Assembly: GCA_963762615.1 (NCBI GenBank) | Contig: CAVXLG010000020.1 | Span: forward strand, 310,001-374,000 | Length of the DNA stretch: 64,000 nt | Reading direction: 5' to 3' | DNA from: PALSA-505 sp963762615 | GTDB lineage: Bacteria > Actinomycetota > Actinomycetes > Streptosporangiales > Streptosporangiaceae | Shown: in pieces, positions 34,817 through 43,194 of the stretch | Layout: every line of letters starts with the position of its first letter | Position numbering within the stretch: the first letter of the stretch is position 1 | Notes under the pieces: generated by a model | Database searches by the model: none | The model's input: the letters and a program-made list of their open reading frames with translations, nothing else | Told to the model about the DNA's origin: nothing | Translations under genes and position numbers: made by a program

Positions 34817-36469
34817 TCACTCGTGCACGTACGTGCCGGGAGCAGGCTCAAGCCGAGGATATTTCCTGCTGCCGGGCGTCGTGGGCGGCTGGCCCTGCTC
34901 GCCGGAGCGAGAAACCAGCCACTCCGCCCACTTCGGCCACCACGACCCCTCATGCCGTGCCGCGGCCGAGTGCCACTGGTCCGGGTCGGGAACGACCGGT
35001 GGCGCGTCCCAGTAGCCGTACTTGGCGGTCTTCGCGGGATTGACGAACGACTGGATGTGTCCCGACTTGACCACGACCATCTCCTTCTGGCCGCCCAGCA
35101 GCTGGGTTGAGTCGTAGCAGGCCCGCCACGGGGTGATGTGGTCGGTGTAGCCGGCCACGTGGAAGCTGTCGCAGTCGACCTTGGCCAGGTCGATCGACGT
35201 GCCGAGTACGGTGATCGCGCCCGGCTGTTCCGCCTTGTGCGCCACCAGCAGCTCGTTGGTATCAGCCGACAGCCTCGCGGTCATCGCGGTGGCATCATCG
35301 TTCCAGGCCAGAACGTCGAAAGCGGGCGGGTCCTCGCCGAGCAGCCACCCGCTGACCAGGTAGTTGAAGACGAGATCGTTCGGCCGCAGCCAGGCGAACG
35401 ACGTGCGCAGCGCCGTGCCGGGGATGATCTGGCCCGCGGCGGCGGCTCGCTTCAGCGTGGCCAGAGAACCTTCGCCGCCCATCCAGCCCACGATGTTGGG
35501 GTGGTCGCTAGTCAGCATCGTGACGATGAACGTCGCCGAGTTCGCGGAGGGATCGCCCTGGGCGGCCAGGTAGCCGAGAGTCAGCGCCGTGGTGATACCC
35601 CCGGCGCACAGTCCCAGCCAGTTCAGGGTATCGCTGCCGGTGATGTCCCGGATGATCTCAGCCGCCCGGGTCTGCGCGGCGATGTAATCATCGAGTCCCC
35701 AGCGCCCGTGCCCGAGCTCGGCCTGCGGGTTGCGCCACACGATCATGAAAACCTGGATGCCCTGCTCCAGGGCGTATTGCACCATGCTGCGGTCCGGGGC
35801 GAGGTCGAGCACGTAGTAACGGTTCAGCTCCGGGGGGACCATCAGCAGCGGACGGCTGCGAACGGCCGGAGTGACCGGCGCGTACTGCAGCAGCTCGAAG
35901 ATCTCGTCCCGGTACACCACTGCCCCCGGCGTGCAGGCGAGTTTCTGGCCGACCGGGAACGGCTTGCGGTCGACCATGCTCGGCATGCCGCCCTTGGCCA
36001 GGTCGCGCACCATGTTCTGGCCGCCGCGGAGCACGGAGAGCCCGCCGGTCTCGAAGGCGCGCTTGAGGGCGAGCGGATTGGTCAGCAGGTAGTTCGTCGG
36101 CGAGAGCGCGCCGGTGATGATGTTCGCCAGATAGCGGGTGCGGGCCTGCCGCTGCCATGATCCGTCGGCCGCTTCGACCATCCGGCCGATCCACTCCTCA
36201 TAGAGCCGGTAGCCCTGTGCGAGCAGGTAAAACGGCAGGTTCTCCCGCCACGTCACGTCCGCGAACCTGGAATCCTTCTCACCGAACCAGAGGTCCGGCC
36301 GGCCAAGCGCGATCTTCATCAGCTCACCGGACAGCCACGGCAGCTCCCGCGCGGCGGCGACGGGACTGATCAGGTCGACCGCCGACGTGAGCATCCCGAA
36401 CGGATCGACCGCCTGGCTCACGACTGCCGGGTAGCCCGATCCCAGGGCAACTTCTTCCGGATCATCCAT
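34817..36469 (-). CDS. phaC: Polyhydroxyalkanoate synthase
   Basis: A 550-residue PHA polymerase that joins 3-hydroxyacyl-CoA units into polyester granules. The N-terminal PhaC domain has FADVTWRENLPFYLLAQGYR. The lipase-like box is GLCAGG with the catalytic Cys at 288. The partner Asp is in AGYTDHITPW (about 440) and His in KSGHIQSFVNP (about 470). Length fits a single-subunit class I/II enzyme. The start at 36469 has AAGGAGGGG upstream. Two DosR-like boxes lie in the divergent region shared with the alcohol dehydrogenase gene. PhaB, PhaA and a phasin are encoded 4-8 kb away. Confidence 0.92.
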   Translation of the reverse strand: MDDPEEVALGSGYPAVVSQAVDPFGMLTSAVDLISPVAAARELPWLSGELMKIALGRPDLWFGEKDSRFADVTWRENLPFYLLAQGYRLYEEWIGRMVEAADGSWQRQARTRYLANIITGALSPTNYLLTNPLALKRAFETGGLSVLRGGQNMVRDLAKGGMPSMVDRKPFPVGQKLACTPGAVVYRDEIFELLQYAPVTPAVRSRPLLMVPPELNRYYVLDLAPDRSMVQYALEQGIQVFMIVWRNPQAELGHGRWGLDDYIAAQTRAAEIIRDITGSDTLNWLGLCAGGITTALTLGYLAAQGDPSANSATFIVTMLTSDHPNIVGWMGGEGSLATLKRAAAAGQIIPGTALRTSFAWLRPNDLVFNYLVSGWLLGEDPPAFDVLAWNDDATAMTARLSADTNELLVAHKAEQPGAITVLGTSIDLAKVDCDSFHVAGYTDHITPWRACYDSTQLLGGQKEMVVVKSGHIQSFVNPAKTAKYGYWDAPPVVPDPDQWHSAAARHEGSWWPKWAEWLVSRSGEQGQPPTTPGSRKYPRLEPAPGTYVHE

Positions 36470-36531
36470 GACCCCTCCTTGCTCGTAGCTCACCCCTCAT
36501 CAATCTGGCTGGCTGTCGACGCTGAGTTCAA

Positions 36532-36545
36532 GGGACGAAGGTCAC
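36532..36545. promoter_or_regulatory. DosR-like box, phaC/adh divergent promoter (left)
   Basis: GGGACGAAGGTCAC matches 9 of 10 fixed positions. It is 63 bases upstream of the phaC start. Confidence 0.62.
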
Positions 36546-36591
36546 CCGGACCGGGCCGGACGGCACAGGGGAAGTTGGTCCTGCCGGCGCC

Positions 36592-36605
36592 GGGACTCAT
36601 GGCCC
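36592..36605. promoter_or_regulatory. DosR-like box, phaC/adh divergent promoter (right)
   Basis: GGGACTCATGGCCC matches 9 of 10 fixed positions. It lies 60 bases from the left copy and 116 bases upstream of the adh start. Confidence 0.62.
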
Positions 36606-36720
36606 TGTCACCCCCGACAACCAGTTGTGACGCTGAAACGGTCACCGGGGCCAGCCCGGCACTGGCGATACCCGGACCTGCCTGTAACCCATGAGGATTT
36701 GCCGATCCAGAAGGAGAGCC

Positions 36721-37740
36721 ATGAACACGATGAAGGCCGCGGTAGTACCCGAACTCGGCGGCAAGCTGGAAATCCGCGAGCTCCCGGTGCCTGAGCCAGG
36801 GCCCGGTCAGGTACTGATCCGGATGCAGACGTCCGGGCTGTGCCACACCGACATCCACGCGGCGGCCGGCGACTGGCCGGTCAAGCCGACCCCGCCGTTC
36901 ACGCCAGGCCACGAGGGTGTCGGCATCATCGAGAAGACCGGTCCCGGCGCCAGCCTGCACCGCCCGGGGGACCGGGTGGCCATCGCATGGCTTGGCTCAG
37001 CTTGCGGGAACTGCCCGTACTGCATGACGGGCTGGGAGACGCTGTGCGAGTCGCAGCAGAACAGCGGCTATTCGGTGGACGGGGCGTGGGCCGAGTATGC
37101 GGTCGCCGACGACCGGTACGTGGTGACGGTCCCCGATCAGGTGTCCTCCTTCGACGCGGCCCCGCTGACCTGTGCCGGGGTGACCACGTTCAAGGCGGTC
37201 AAGGTCTCAGGCATCCGGCCGGGCGAGACGGCGGTGGTGTACGGCGTCGGCGGTCTCGGGCACCTCGCCCTGCAGTACGCCAACCTGTTCGGCGGCAAAG
37301 TGATCGCCGTCGACATCGAGGACACCAAGCTCGACCTCGCCAGCCAGCTCGGGGCCGACCACGTGGTGAACGCACGCACAACCGACCCCGTGCAGGCGAT
37401 CCAGGATCTCGGCGGCGCCGATGTCGCTATCTCCCTCGCCGCCTCACCCAGGTCGTTCGAGCAGGCGTTCGGCTCGCTGCGCCGCGGCGGCCGGCTCGTG
37501 TGCGTCGCGCTTCCGGCCGACGACAAGATGACAATCCCGATCTTCGACACGGTGCTCGGCGGGAAATCGATCATCGGCTCTATCGTCGGCACCCGGCAGG
37601 ACCTGGCCGATGTGTTCGCGCTGCACGAGGCGGGCCGGACGAAGGTTATCGCCGAGGCGCGCAAGCTCGACGACGTCAACACCTGCATCGAGGAGGTGCT
37701 CGCAGGGCGAGTCCCGGCCCGCGTGGTCTTCACGTTCTGA
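36721..37740 (+). CDS. adhP: Zinc-dependent alcohol dehydrogenase (AdhP type)
   Basis: A 339-residue medium-chain dehydrogenase. Catalytic zinc ligands lie in SGLCHTDIHAAAGDWP (C41) and TPGHEGVG. The four-Cys structural zinc loop is CGNCPYCMTGWETLC. The Rossmann motif is VYGVGGLGHLALQYA. It interconverts primary alcohols such as ethanol with aldehydes and NAD(H). The start has AAGGAG upstream. It is divergent from phaC across two DosR-like boxes. A scar of an aldehyde dehydrogenase at 40252-40400 suggests an older alcohol-aldehyde pair in this island. Confidence 0.9.
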   Translation: MNTMKAAVVPELGGKLEIRELPVPEPGPGQVLIRMQTSGLCHTDIHAAAGDWPVKPTPPFTPGHEGVGIIEKTGPGASLHRPGDRVAIAWLGSACGNCPYCMTGWETLCESQQNSGYSVDGAWAEYAVADDRYVVTVPDQVSSFDAAPLTCAGVTTFKAVKVSGIRPGETAVVYGVGGLGHLALQYANLFGGKVIAVDIEDTKLDLASQLGADHVVNARTTDPVQAIQDLGGADVAISLAASPRSFEQAFGSLRRGGRLVCVALPADDKMTIPIFDTVLGGKSIIGSIVGTRQDLADVFALHEAGRTKVIAEARKLDDVNTCIEEVLAGRVPARVVFTF

Positions 37741-37753
37741 CCCTGTCCCCTTT

Positions 37754-37788
37754 GCTCCGGGTTCCGGCACCTGCCGGGCGCCCGGAGC
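37754..37788. terminator. Hairpin after adhP
   Basis: The 8-bp arms GCTCCGGG (37754-37761) and CCCGGAGC (37781-37788) pair around a 19-base GC-rich loop, 14 bases after the adhP stop. No U-tract follows. Confidence 0.4.
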
Positions 37789-37859
37789 GGGTCCGAAACC
37801 AGGCGCCAGACCACCTCCGGCGCCGAGTCGATCTCTCGTGACTGCTCGAAATCCGGTAT
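37782..37859 (-). pseudogene. SRPBCC/polyketide-cyclase-like N-terminal scrap
   Basis: About 26 codons read leftward as IPDFEQSREIDSAPEVVWRL, V-S-D-P. This is the typical opening strand and first helix of SRPBCC (START-like) proteins. The frame then runs into unrelated sequence. It is a short deletion scar with no function, between adhP and the first Acg gene. Confidence 0.5.
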
Positions 37860-37949
37860 CGCGCGGTCCTCGCACCATCGGAGGTCAGTATTCCGTGGCG
37901 GGTCGTGCCGAACAAGCATGCCGCGCCCGCGCAGTCGCCGGCCTGGATG

Positions 37950-38996
37950 TCAGGGGTTTTGCCGGCCTGGACGCTGGTCCTCATCGGCCTGCGGCGGGTC
38001 GACCGCCTCGCTGACCGGGCGCCTGGGCGCTCCCGCCGCCAGCGGCAGCCCGTATCCGATCCGCAGGATCATCTGCGGCTCCTCGGATCCAGACCGCGGA
38101 TCGCGGACCAGCCACGCTTCGGCGGTTTCCAGCGGCTGGGTCAGCGGGCTGGCCGATATCCCGCGGCAGGTGGCGGTCAGCCAGACACGCTGCAGGGCCT
38201 GCCCGGCGGCCAGCCAATCGCTGCTGCCACGGCCGCGGACTGACAGCACGGCCAGCTGCGGGCATTCCTCGAACCAGGCGTAGCGGACGGGTCCGGAGTG
38301 CCGGTCCGGGGTGAAATCGCGGACTGGGGCGCGCCCTGCTGCGGGCCTGGGCCCAACGGCGCTGTCCGGGATGCCATCGCGATCGCGATAGCCGCCGGCC
38401 CAGCGGGCCAGCTCGGCGCGGTAGGCCGGGTTGGACAGCAGCTCGCGCTCGGCCTCAGCGGCCAGCCGCAGCACGCGTGTCGCCTCGCTGTGGTCCAGGA
38501 AGTGCAGGACCGCTCCTTCGAGGCGGCCCGCTTCGGCCAGTTCTGCCCGGATGCCCTCTGGCACCGGCCGGTTGCTGAATGGCTCCCGGTTGGTATGCCG
38601 CCGCCAGATGGCCGCGCGTAGCTCACATTCCCAGGACGTCGCCCGGTGCTGCCCGGTCAGCCGGATCTCGGCCAGCAGCAATGGCCGGCCCGGATCAGGA
38701 AGCAACCGGACGTCGGTCTGCAGGCCCGCCGCCGCCGCGGCCATGCGGACGTTGAAGAGCGCGGCGCCGCAGGCGATGCACGTGGCCCGGCCGTGCGGGT
38801 CTCCCACCGGCAACATCCTCGCCGGGTCGGCATGCAGCTCGATCGCGCCGTCGGCGTCCCGGATCTGGAACCGCCACGGCTGGGTGTTGTGCATTGACGG
38901 CGCGGCCACCGCCGCCGCCAGCAGCTCATCGGTCAGCTGCCGGGACGGGACCACCGACCCGTCAGGCCGCCCGCTACGGGGCGCATTACTGGTCAT
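37950..38996 (-). CDS. Acg-family nitroreductase-like flavoprotein (copy 1)
   Basis: A 348-residue protein of the Acg group (M. tuberculosis Rv2032, Rv3127 and Rv3131), which are nitroreductase-fold flavoproteins whose N- and C-terminal halves each resemble half a nitroreductase. Hallmarks are AAVAAPSMHNTQPWRFQIRD near the start, C-x-A-C-G-A-A-L-F-N, RRHTNREPFSNRPVP in the middle, and DWLAAGQALQRVWLTATCRG near the end. Acg binds FMN but is reported not to reduce nitro compounds, and is thought to sequester flavin. The start at 38996 lies 36 bases after a DosR-like box; upstream Met codons would overlap the box. Copies 2 and 3 are at 39087 and 50162. Confidence 0.88.
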   Translation of the reverse strand: MTSNAPRSGRPDGSVVPSRQLTDELLAAAVAAPSMHNTQPWRFQIRDADGAIELHADPARMLPVGDPHGRATCIACGAALFNVRMAAAAAGLQTDVRLLPDPGRPLLLAEIRLTGQHRATSWECELRAAIWRRHTNREPFSNRPVPEGIRAELAEAGRLEGAVLHFLDHSEATRVLRLAAEAERELLSNPAYRAELARWAGGYRDRDGIPDSAVGPRPAAGRAPVRDFTPDRHSGPVRYAWFEECPQLAVLSVRGRGSSDWLAAGQALQRVWLTATCRGISASPLTQPLETAEAWLVRDPRSGSEEPQMILRIGYGLPLAAGAPRRPVSEAVDPPQADEDQRPGRQNP

Positions 38997-39031
38997 TCCC
39001 TCACTCTGGTCCGCTACCGGAAACATAGACA

Positions 39032-39045
39032 GGGCCATTGGTCCT
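39032..39045. promoter_or_regulatory. DosR-like box upstream of Acg copy 1
   Basis: GGGCCATTGGTCCT matches 8 of 10 fixed positions. Its reverse complement AGGACCAATGGCCC is almost identical to the boxes at 10427 and 27434. Confidence 0.62.
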
Positions 39046-39086
39046 GTCGGCCAGGGCCTAGTGACAGCAGGCCTGCCCGTGTCCTA

Positions 39087-40079
39087 TCACGGATCGGTCA
39101 ATTCCCCGGCGGACCGGCGGGCGGTGGCCTGGCTGGACCGGGCCACGCCGAGCTGGAGGATTATCTGCGGCCACCCGGGCATGGCCAGGCTGGTTTTGAT
39201 CTGCTGCCGGATGGCCGCCGCTTCCAGCGGCTGGGTGTACAGCGCCGCGAAGACCCACTGGCTGGCCGCGTGCAGCAGCAGGCGTTGCAGGGCCTGCCCG
39301 ACCCGCAGCCAGTCGGCCCGGCGGTCGCGCGACGTCAGCAGTACCGCCGTTGCGGCCGGGGGGCGACCGCCGTCAGTCAGCAGCCCGAGGCCACGGCCGA
39401 GGTCGAAGTCGCGCTGCGGCAGCCGCCCGGCCTGGTCGGCGGACCTGCCCGCGAACGCATGCGCCGGTACCCCGTCGCGCCTCGGGTCGGTTGCATCCCT
39501 GGTCCACCGCCGTACCTCATCCCGGTTCGCTTGGTCGCGGTCGCGGATCCGGCCGACCGGCGCGGTGATCGCGACCAGCTTGGCGTAGGAGTGCTCGTCG
39601 GTCAGCGCCAGTGTCGCGCCTTCGGCTATCGCATCATGCTGGAGGCCGGCCAGCAGCCCGTCCGGTAGCGGATCGGGCTCGAAGGCACCGCGGTGCGTGT
39701 GGCGGTGCGGCACCGCCTCGAGCATCTTCCGCTCAGCCGCAGTCATCGGCACCGCCTCGCCCAGCCGCACCCGGGCGAGCAGCCGCAGCCGGGCCGGGTC
39801 GGGGAGCAGGTCGACCACCGGCACGTAGCCCAGGGAGCGCACCGCGAGCCGCAGCCCGAACAGCGCGGCGCCGCAGCTGATCAGCATCTCCCGGCCCAGG
39901 GGATCGGCTCGCAGCTTGCGGCTGGTGTCGGCGTACAGTTCGACCGCCCGCGGGCTCATCGCGAACCGCCACGGCTGGGTGTTGTGCACCGAGGGCGCCC
40001 GGGCCGCCATCGATATCAGGTAGCCGGCCTGCTCGTTCAGGAGCGGCATCGCTCCGCCGGTGGTCTTCTCAGATGTCAT
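39087..40079 (-). CDS. Acg-family nitroreductase-like flavoprotein (copy 2)
   Basis: A 330-residue Acg-type protein. Landmarks are SMAARAPSVHNTQPWRFAMS, M-L-I-S-C-G-A-A-L-F-G-L-R, VPHRHTHRGAFEPDPLPDG and ADWLRVGQALQRLLLHAASQ. The order matches copy 1 at lower identity, so the two are old duplicates rather than a recent tandem repeat. The start at 40079 has GGTGAGGG upstream; a 9/10 DosR-like box lies 79 bases before it. It ends 42 bases before the box of copy 1, so each copy has its own promoter. Confidence 0.88.
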   Translation of the reverse strand: MTSEKTTGGAMPLLNEQAGYLISMAARAPSVHNTQPWRFAMSPRAVELYADTSRKLRADPLGREMLISCGAALFGLRLAVRSLGYVPVVDLLPDPARLRLLARVRLGEAVPMTAAERKMLEAVPHRHTHRGAFEPDPLPDGLLAGLQHDAIAEGATLALTDEHSYAKLVAITAPVGRIRDRDQANRDEVRRWTRDATDPRRDGVPAHAFAGRSADQAGRLPQRDFDLGRGLGLLTDGGRPPAATAVLLTSRDRRADWLRVGQALQRLLLHAASQWVFAALYTQPLEAAAIRQQIKTSLAMPGWPQIILQLGVARSSQATARRSAGELTDP

Positions 40080-40157
40080 GTCCCTCACCTGCCTGCTCTG
40101 CAGGCATGATTGACGCCCGGCTACCGGGGCGTCAGGGTCCTTGGTGACCCGGTCAGG

Positions 40158-40171
40158 AGGACTAACGTCCC
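40158..40171. promoter_or_regulatory. DosR-like box upstream of Acg copy 2
   Basis: AGGACTAACGTCCC matches 9 of 10 fixed positions. Confidence 0.65.
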
Positions 40172-40251
40172 GCGGCCTCCGGATCCGGAGGCGGCGGAGC
40201 ACCTGCGCCTCCTGCGGCGTGACCGCCACCGGCTGATGTCCTGCAGGGCGG

Positions 40252-40400
40252 TCAGAAGAACCCGAGCTTGCGCGGTGAGTAGCTGACCAGCAGGTTCTTG
40301 GTCTGCTGGTAGTGCTCGAGCATCATCTTGCGGTTCTCGCGGCCAATGCCGGACTGCTTGTAGCGCCCAGGCCGTACAGGGTGTCGTTGGCAATCTTCAC
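40252..40400 (-). pseudogene. Aldehyde dehydrogenase remnant
   Basis: Two pieces of an NAD-dependent aldehyde dehydrogenase survive, read leftward in different frames. The first is VKIANDTLYGLG; about 40 residues are then missing. The second is YKQSGIGRENRKMMLEHYQQ, T-K-N-L-L-V-S-Y-S-P-R-K-L-G-F-F, which is the normal C terminus of acetaldehyde-dehydrogenase-type enzymes. The first about 400 residues, including the catalytic Cys, are absent. A DosR-like box lies 15 bases upstream of the fragment, as if the deletion removed the gene body but left promoter and tail. Confidence 0.8.
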
Positions 40401-40414
40401 GGGTCGTCCATGCC

Positions 40415-40428
40415 GGGCCATTGGTCCC
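40415..40428. promoter_or_regulatory. DosR-like box, phaB side
   Basis: GGGCCATTGGTCCC matches 9 of 10 fixed positions. It could drive phaB (start at 40543) or, formerly, the deleted aldehyde dehydrogenase. Confidence 0.65.
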
Positions 40429-40436
40429 GGCGGCGC

Positions 40437-40450
40437 GGGACCAAGGCCGG
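40437..40450. promoter_or_regulatory. Second DosR-like box, phaB side
   Basis: GGGACCAAGGCCGG matches 7 of 10 fixed positions. The wider 18-base stretch 40437-40454 begins GGGACC and ends GGTCCC, so an alternative wider palindrome exists. Confidence 0.45.
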
Positions 40451-40542
40451 TCCCACTGGACACGGATAGCTCGTAGCGTCAGAGATTCCACCGCACCGAA
40501 CCGAAGCGGCCGCAGCCACACACGCAAGATGGGAAGCACGCG

Positions 40543-41388
40543 ATGACGACCAACGGACAATCACAGTCCGCGAGATCCGGGGCGGCGCACCCGGCCGGAC
40601 CGGTCTCGCTGTACGACCGGGTAGCGCTGGTCACCGGCGGCACCCGCGGTATCGGGGCGGCCATCTGCAGCTACCTCGCCGCGCGGGGCGCGGACGTCGC
40701 AGCCGGCTACTGGCGTCACCACGAGCCCGCGGAGAAATTCCTCGCCACCATGACCGACGAGTACCCGGAGCGGCGGGTCACCGTGCACGAGGGCAATATC
40801 GGCGTCGCCGACGACTGCCGCCGCGTCATCGGCGAGGTGATCGACCGGCACGGCCGGCTCGACGTCCTGGTCAACAACGCGGGGATCACCATCGACCGGA
40901 CCGCGGCCAAGATGACCGACGACGACTGGCACAAGGTGATCGACATCAACCTGTCCGGCGCGTTCTTCATGGCGCAGGCGGCGCTCGAGCACATGATCGA
41001 GCGCGGCACGGGGCGGATCGTGAGCGTGTCTTCGGTCATCGGCGAGACCGGCAACATCGGCCAGGTCAACTACGCGGCGTCCAAGTCGGGCCTGTTCGGC
41101 CTGACCAAGTCACTGGCTCGCGAGGCCATCTTCCAGCTCAACCGGGCCGGGCAGCCGCCCGGCGACGGGATCGGGCTGACCGTCAACGCGGTCACGCCCG
41201 GCTTCATCGCCACCGACATGCTGGCCGCCATGCCCGACAAGGCGCTGGACCGGGTCCGCAGCCAGATCCCGATGGGACGGCTCGGCAGGCCCGAGGAGAT
41301 CGCCCGGGTCGTCGGCTTCCTCGCCGCAGATGACTCCGCCTACATAACCGGCCAGATCTGGGCGGTCAACGGCGGCCTGGACATGTGA
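40543..41388 (+). CDS. phaB: Acetoacetyl-CoA reductase (PhaB-type SDR)
   Basis: A 281-residue SDR that reduces acetoacetyl-CoA to 3-hydroxybutyryl-CoA with NADPH. Landmarks are VALVTGGTRGIGAAICSYLA, VNNAGITIDRTAAKMTDDDW, the Ser in VSVSSVIGETGNIGQVNYAA with the catalytic Y-x3-K (YAASK), and N-A-V-T-P-G-F-I-A-T-D. The motif N-A-G-I-T-x-D is typical of PhaB/FabG. An N-terminal lead of about 22 residues is extra. Thiolase follows after 11 bases, giving a phaB-phaA operon that supplies monomers to PhaC. Confidence 0.9.
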   Translation: MTTNGQSQSARSGAAHPAGPVSLYDRVALVTGGTRGIGAAICSYLAARGADVAAGYWRHHEPAEKFLATMTDEYPERRVTVHEGNIGVADDCRRVIGEVIDRHGRLDVLVNNAGITIDRTAAKMTDDDWHKVIDINLSGAFFMAQAALEHMIERGTGRIVSVSSVIGETGNIGQVNYAASKSGLFGLTKSLAREAIFQLNRAGQPPGDGIGLTVNAVTPGFIATDMLAAMPDKALDRVRSQIPMGRLGRPEEIARVVGFLAADDSAYITGQIWAVNGGLDM

Positions 41389-41399
41389 GGAGAACGATC

Positions 41400-42587
41400 A
41401 TGGACAACAAGCGGAACGTCCTGGTGCTGTCCGCGGTGCGGACCGCGATCGGCAAGTACGGCGGCGGGCTGGCCGCCGTGCCGCCCTGCGACCTCGCCGC
41501 GACCGTGCTCCGCGAGGCGGTTTCACGAGCACGGGTGCAGCCGGCCGACGTCGGGCACGTCGTGTTCGGCAACGTGATCCACACCGAGCCACGCGACATG
41601 TACCTCAGCCGGGTCGCCGCCGTCAACGGCGGCCTGCCGGTCGAGACCCCGGCGTTCACCGTGAACCGGCTCTGCGGCAGTGGGCTGCAGGCGATCGTGT
41701 CCGCGGCGCAGGCGATCAAGCTCGGTGACTGCGACGTCGCCGTGGCCGGCGGCGCGGAGTCCATGAGCCGGGCCCAGTACTGGCTGCCGGCCCTGCGCTG
41801 GGGCCAGCGGATGCAAGACGGAGTGACAATCGACGCCATGGTCGGCGCGCTGACCGATCCGTTCGACAGCTGCCACATGGGCGTGACCGCGGAGAACGTG
41901 GCCGCCGACTATGACGTGTCCCGGGCCGACCAGGACGCGCTCGCCGCCGAGAGCCACCGGCGCGCCGCCGCCGCCGTCGACGCGGGGTATTTCGCCGACC
42001 AGATCACGCCGGTCGAGGTGCCCGCCCGGAAGGGGACCGTGATCGTCGACACCGACGAGCACATCCGTCCCGGCGTGACCGCCGACGACCTGGCCCGGCT
42101 GCGGCCGGCCTTCGCCACCGACGGCACGGTCACCGCGGGCAACGCCTCCGGCGTCAATGACGCCGCGGCCGCGGTGCTGCTGGCCGACGAGGAGTTTGCC
42201 GAACGGTACCCGGGCGACGCGCTCGGCAGGCTCGTCGCCTACGCGCATGCCGGGGTTGAGCCGCGCGTGATGGGCATGGGCCCGGTGCCGGCGACGCGCA
42301 AGGTGCTCGACCGCGCCGGCCTCAAACTGGATGAGATCGACGTGTTCGAGGTGAACGAGGCGTTCGCCGCCCAGGCGCTCGCGGTCGTCCGTGAGCTCGG
42401 CCTGCCGGAGGACCGGACCAACCCGAACGGCAGCGGCATCTCGCTCGGCCACCCGGTCGGCGCCACCGGCGCCATCCTCGCCGTCAAGGCCCTGTACGAG
42501 CTGCGCCGGACCGGGGGCCGGTACGCGCTGGTGACGATGTGCATCGGCGGCGGGCAGGGCATCGCCGCGATATTCGAGCGGATGTGA
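41400..42587 (+). CDS. phaA: Acetyl-CoA acetyltransferase (thiolase, PhaA type)
   Basis: A 395-residue biosynthetic-type thiolase that condenses two acetyl-CoA into acetoacetyl-CoA. The nucleophile Cys is in TVNRLCGSGLQAIVSAAQ (about residue 90), the His in GSGISLGHPVGATGA, and the acid-base Cys in MCIGGGQG. The start at 41400 has GAGGAG upstream. It is the second gene of the phaBA operon. With the phasin gene downstream this completes a three-step route to polyhydroxybutyrate: PhaA, PhaB, PhaC. Confidence 0.92.
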   Translation: MDNKRNVLVLSAVRTAIGKYGGGLAAVPPCDLAATVLREAVSRARVQPADVGHVVFGNVIHTEPRDMYLSRVAAVNGGLPVETPAFTVNRLCGSGLQAIVSAAQAIKLGDCDVAVAGGAESMSRAQYWLPALRWGQRMQDGVTIDAMVGALTDPFDSCHMGVTAENVAADYDVSRADQDALAAESHRRAAAAVDAGYFADQITPVEVPARKGTVIVDTDEHIRPGVTADDLARLRPAFATDGTVTAGNASGVNDAAAAVLLADEEFAERYPGDALGRLVAYAHAGVEPRVMGMGPVPATRKVLDRAGLKLDEIDVFEVNEAFAAQALAVVRELGLPEDRTNPNGSGISLGHPVGATGAILAVKALYELRRTGGRYALVTMCIGGGQGIAAIFERM

Positions 42588-42706
42588 CCGCGTATCAGCT
42601 TGAGAAGGTCGCGTCCTCCGCCGATTACCTGTGACGGTGGCAGGTCCTGACCTGGTGCGATGGCTCACGCAGACCCTCCGCACCCGTACTCTCCAGCAGG
42701 CTTCGC

Positions 42707-42736
42707 TTGACAAACCAAACTTTTGCAAACTATAGT
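42707..42736 (+). promoter_or_regulatory. Consensus vegetative promoter of the phasin gene
   Basis: TTGACA (42707-42712) and TATAGT (42731-42736) are separated by 18 bases in an unusually AT-rich patch, 30 bases upstream of the phasin ATG. This is the best housekeeping-sigma promoter in the window. The spacer holds TTTTGCAAA, a small palindrome that could be an operator. No DosR-like box is near. Confidence 0.75.
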
Positions 42737-42765
42737 AAGCACTCACAGCCGAAAAGGAGATAACG

Positions 42766-43086
42766 ATGGCCGATACCAAGAACATGAACCAGGAGCTGCA
42801 GGCTCAGATCCTCGAGACCATCCGCAGGAGCCAGGAGTCCGTGGTCAACGCGATCAGGACATGGGCCGACTCGGTCGCGACCCTGACCCCCTCGCTGCCC
42901 GTCCCGAGCGTCCCGTTCGCCGACAAGCTGCCCAAGCCGGGCGACCTGGTCGCGAACGCCTACGACTTCGCCGAGCAGCTGCTGGCCTCCCAGCGGAAGT
43001 TCGCCGAGGACGTGCTGACGGCTACCACGCCGGTGATCACCGCGGCTACGGACTCCGCCAGGAAGAACGGCGCATCAGCCAAGTAA
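42766..43086 (+). CDS. Phasin-like PHA granule protein
   Basis: A 106-residue mostly helical protein beginning MADTKNMNQELQAQILETIR, with amphipathic heptads at both ends and a short Pro-rich middle (SLPVPSVPFADKLPKPGD). This resembles actinobacterial phasins that coat polyester granules. The ATG has AAAGGAGA 5 bases upstream, a near-perfect ribosome site, and the promoter is close to consensus, so expression should be high. It lies just after phaBA and is followed by a strong hairpin and then an XRE regulator gene. Confidence 0.78.
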   Translation: MADTKNMNQELQAQILETIRRSQESVVNAIRTWADSVATLTPSLPVPSVPFADKLPKPGDLVANAYDFAEQLLASQRKFAEDVLTATTPVITAATDSARKNGASAK

Positions 43087-43104
43087 AGTAAGCCAAGTCC
43101 CAGC

Positions 43105-43143
43105 GTGCGCGGCGAATCCGGCCTCAGGCCGCTCGCCGCGCAC
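43105..43143 (+). terminator. Strong hairpin after the phasin gene
   Basis: The 11-bp arms GTGCGCGGCGA (43105-43115) and TCGCCGCGCAC (43133-43143) are perfect complements; the loop itself folds (CGGCCT, AGGCCG). It starts 19 bases after the stop. Confidence 0.7.
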
Positions 43144-43194
43144 ATCCCTGCTACCTATACGTAGCACGGATGCCGCGCCGGAAGGGTGGAACAG

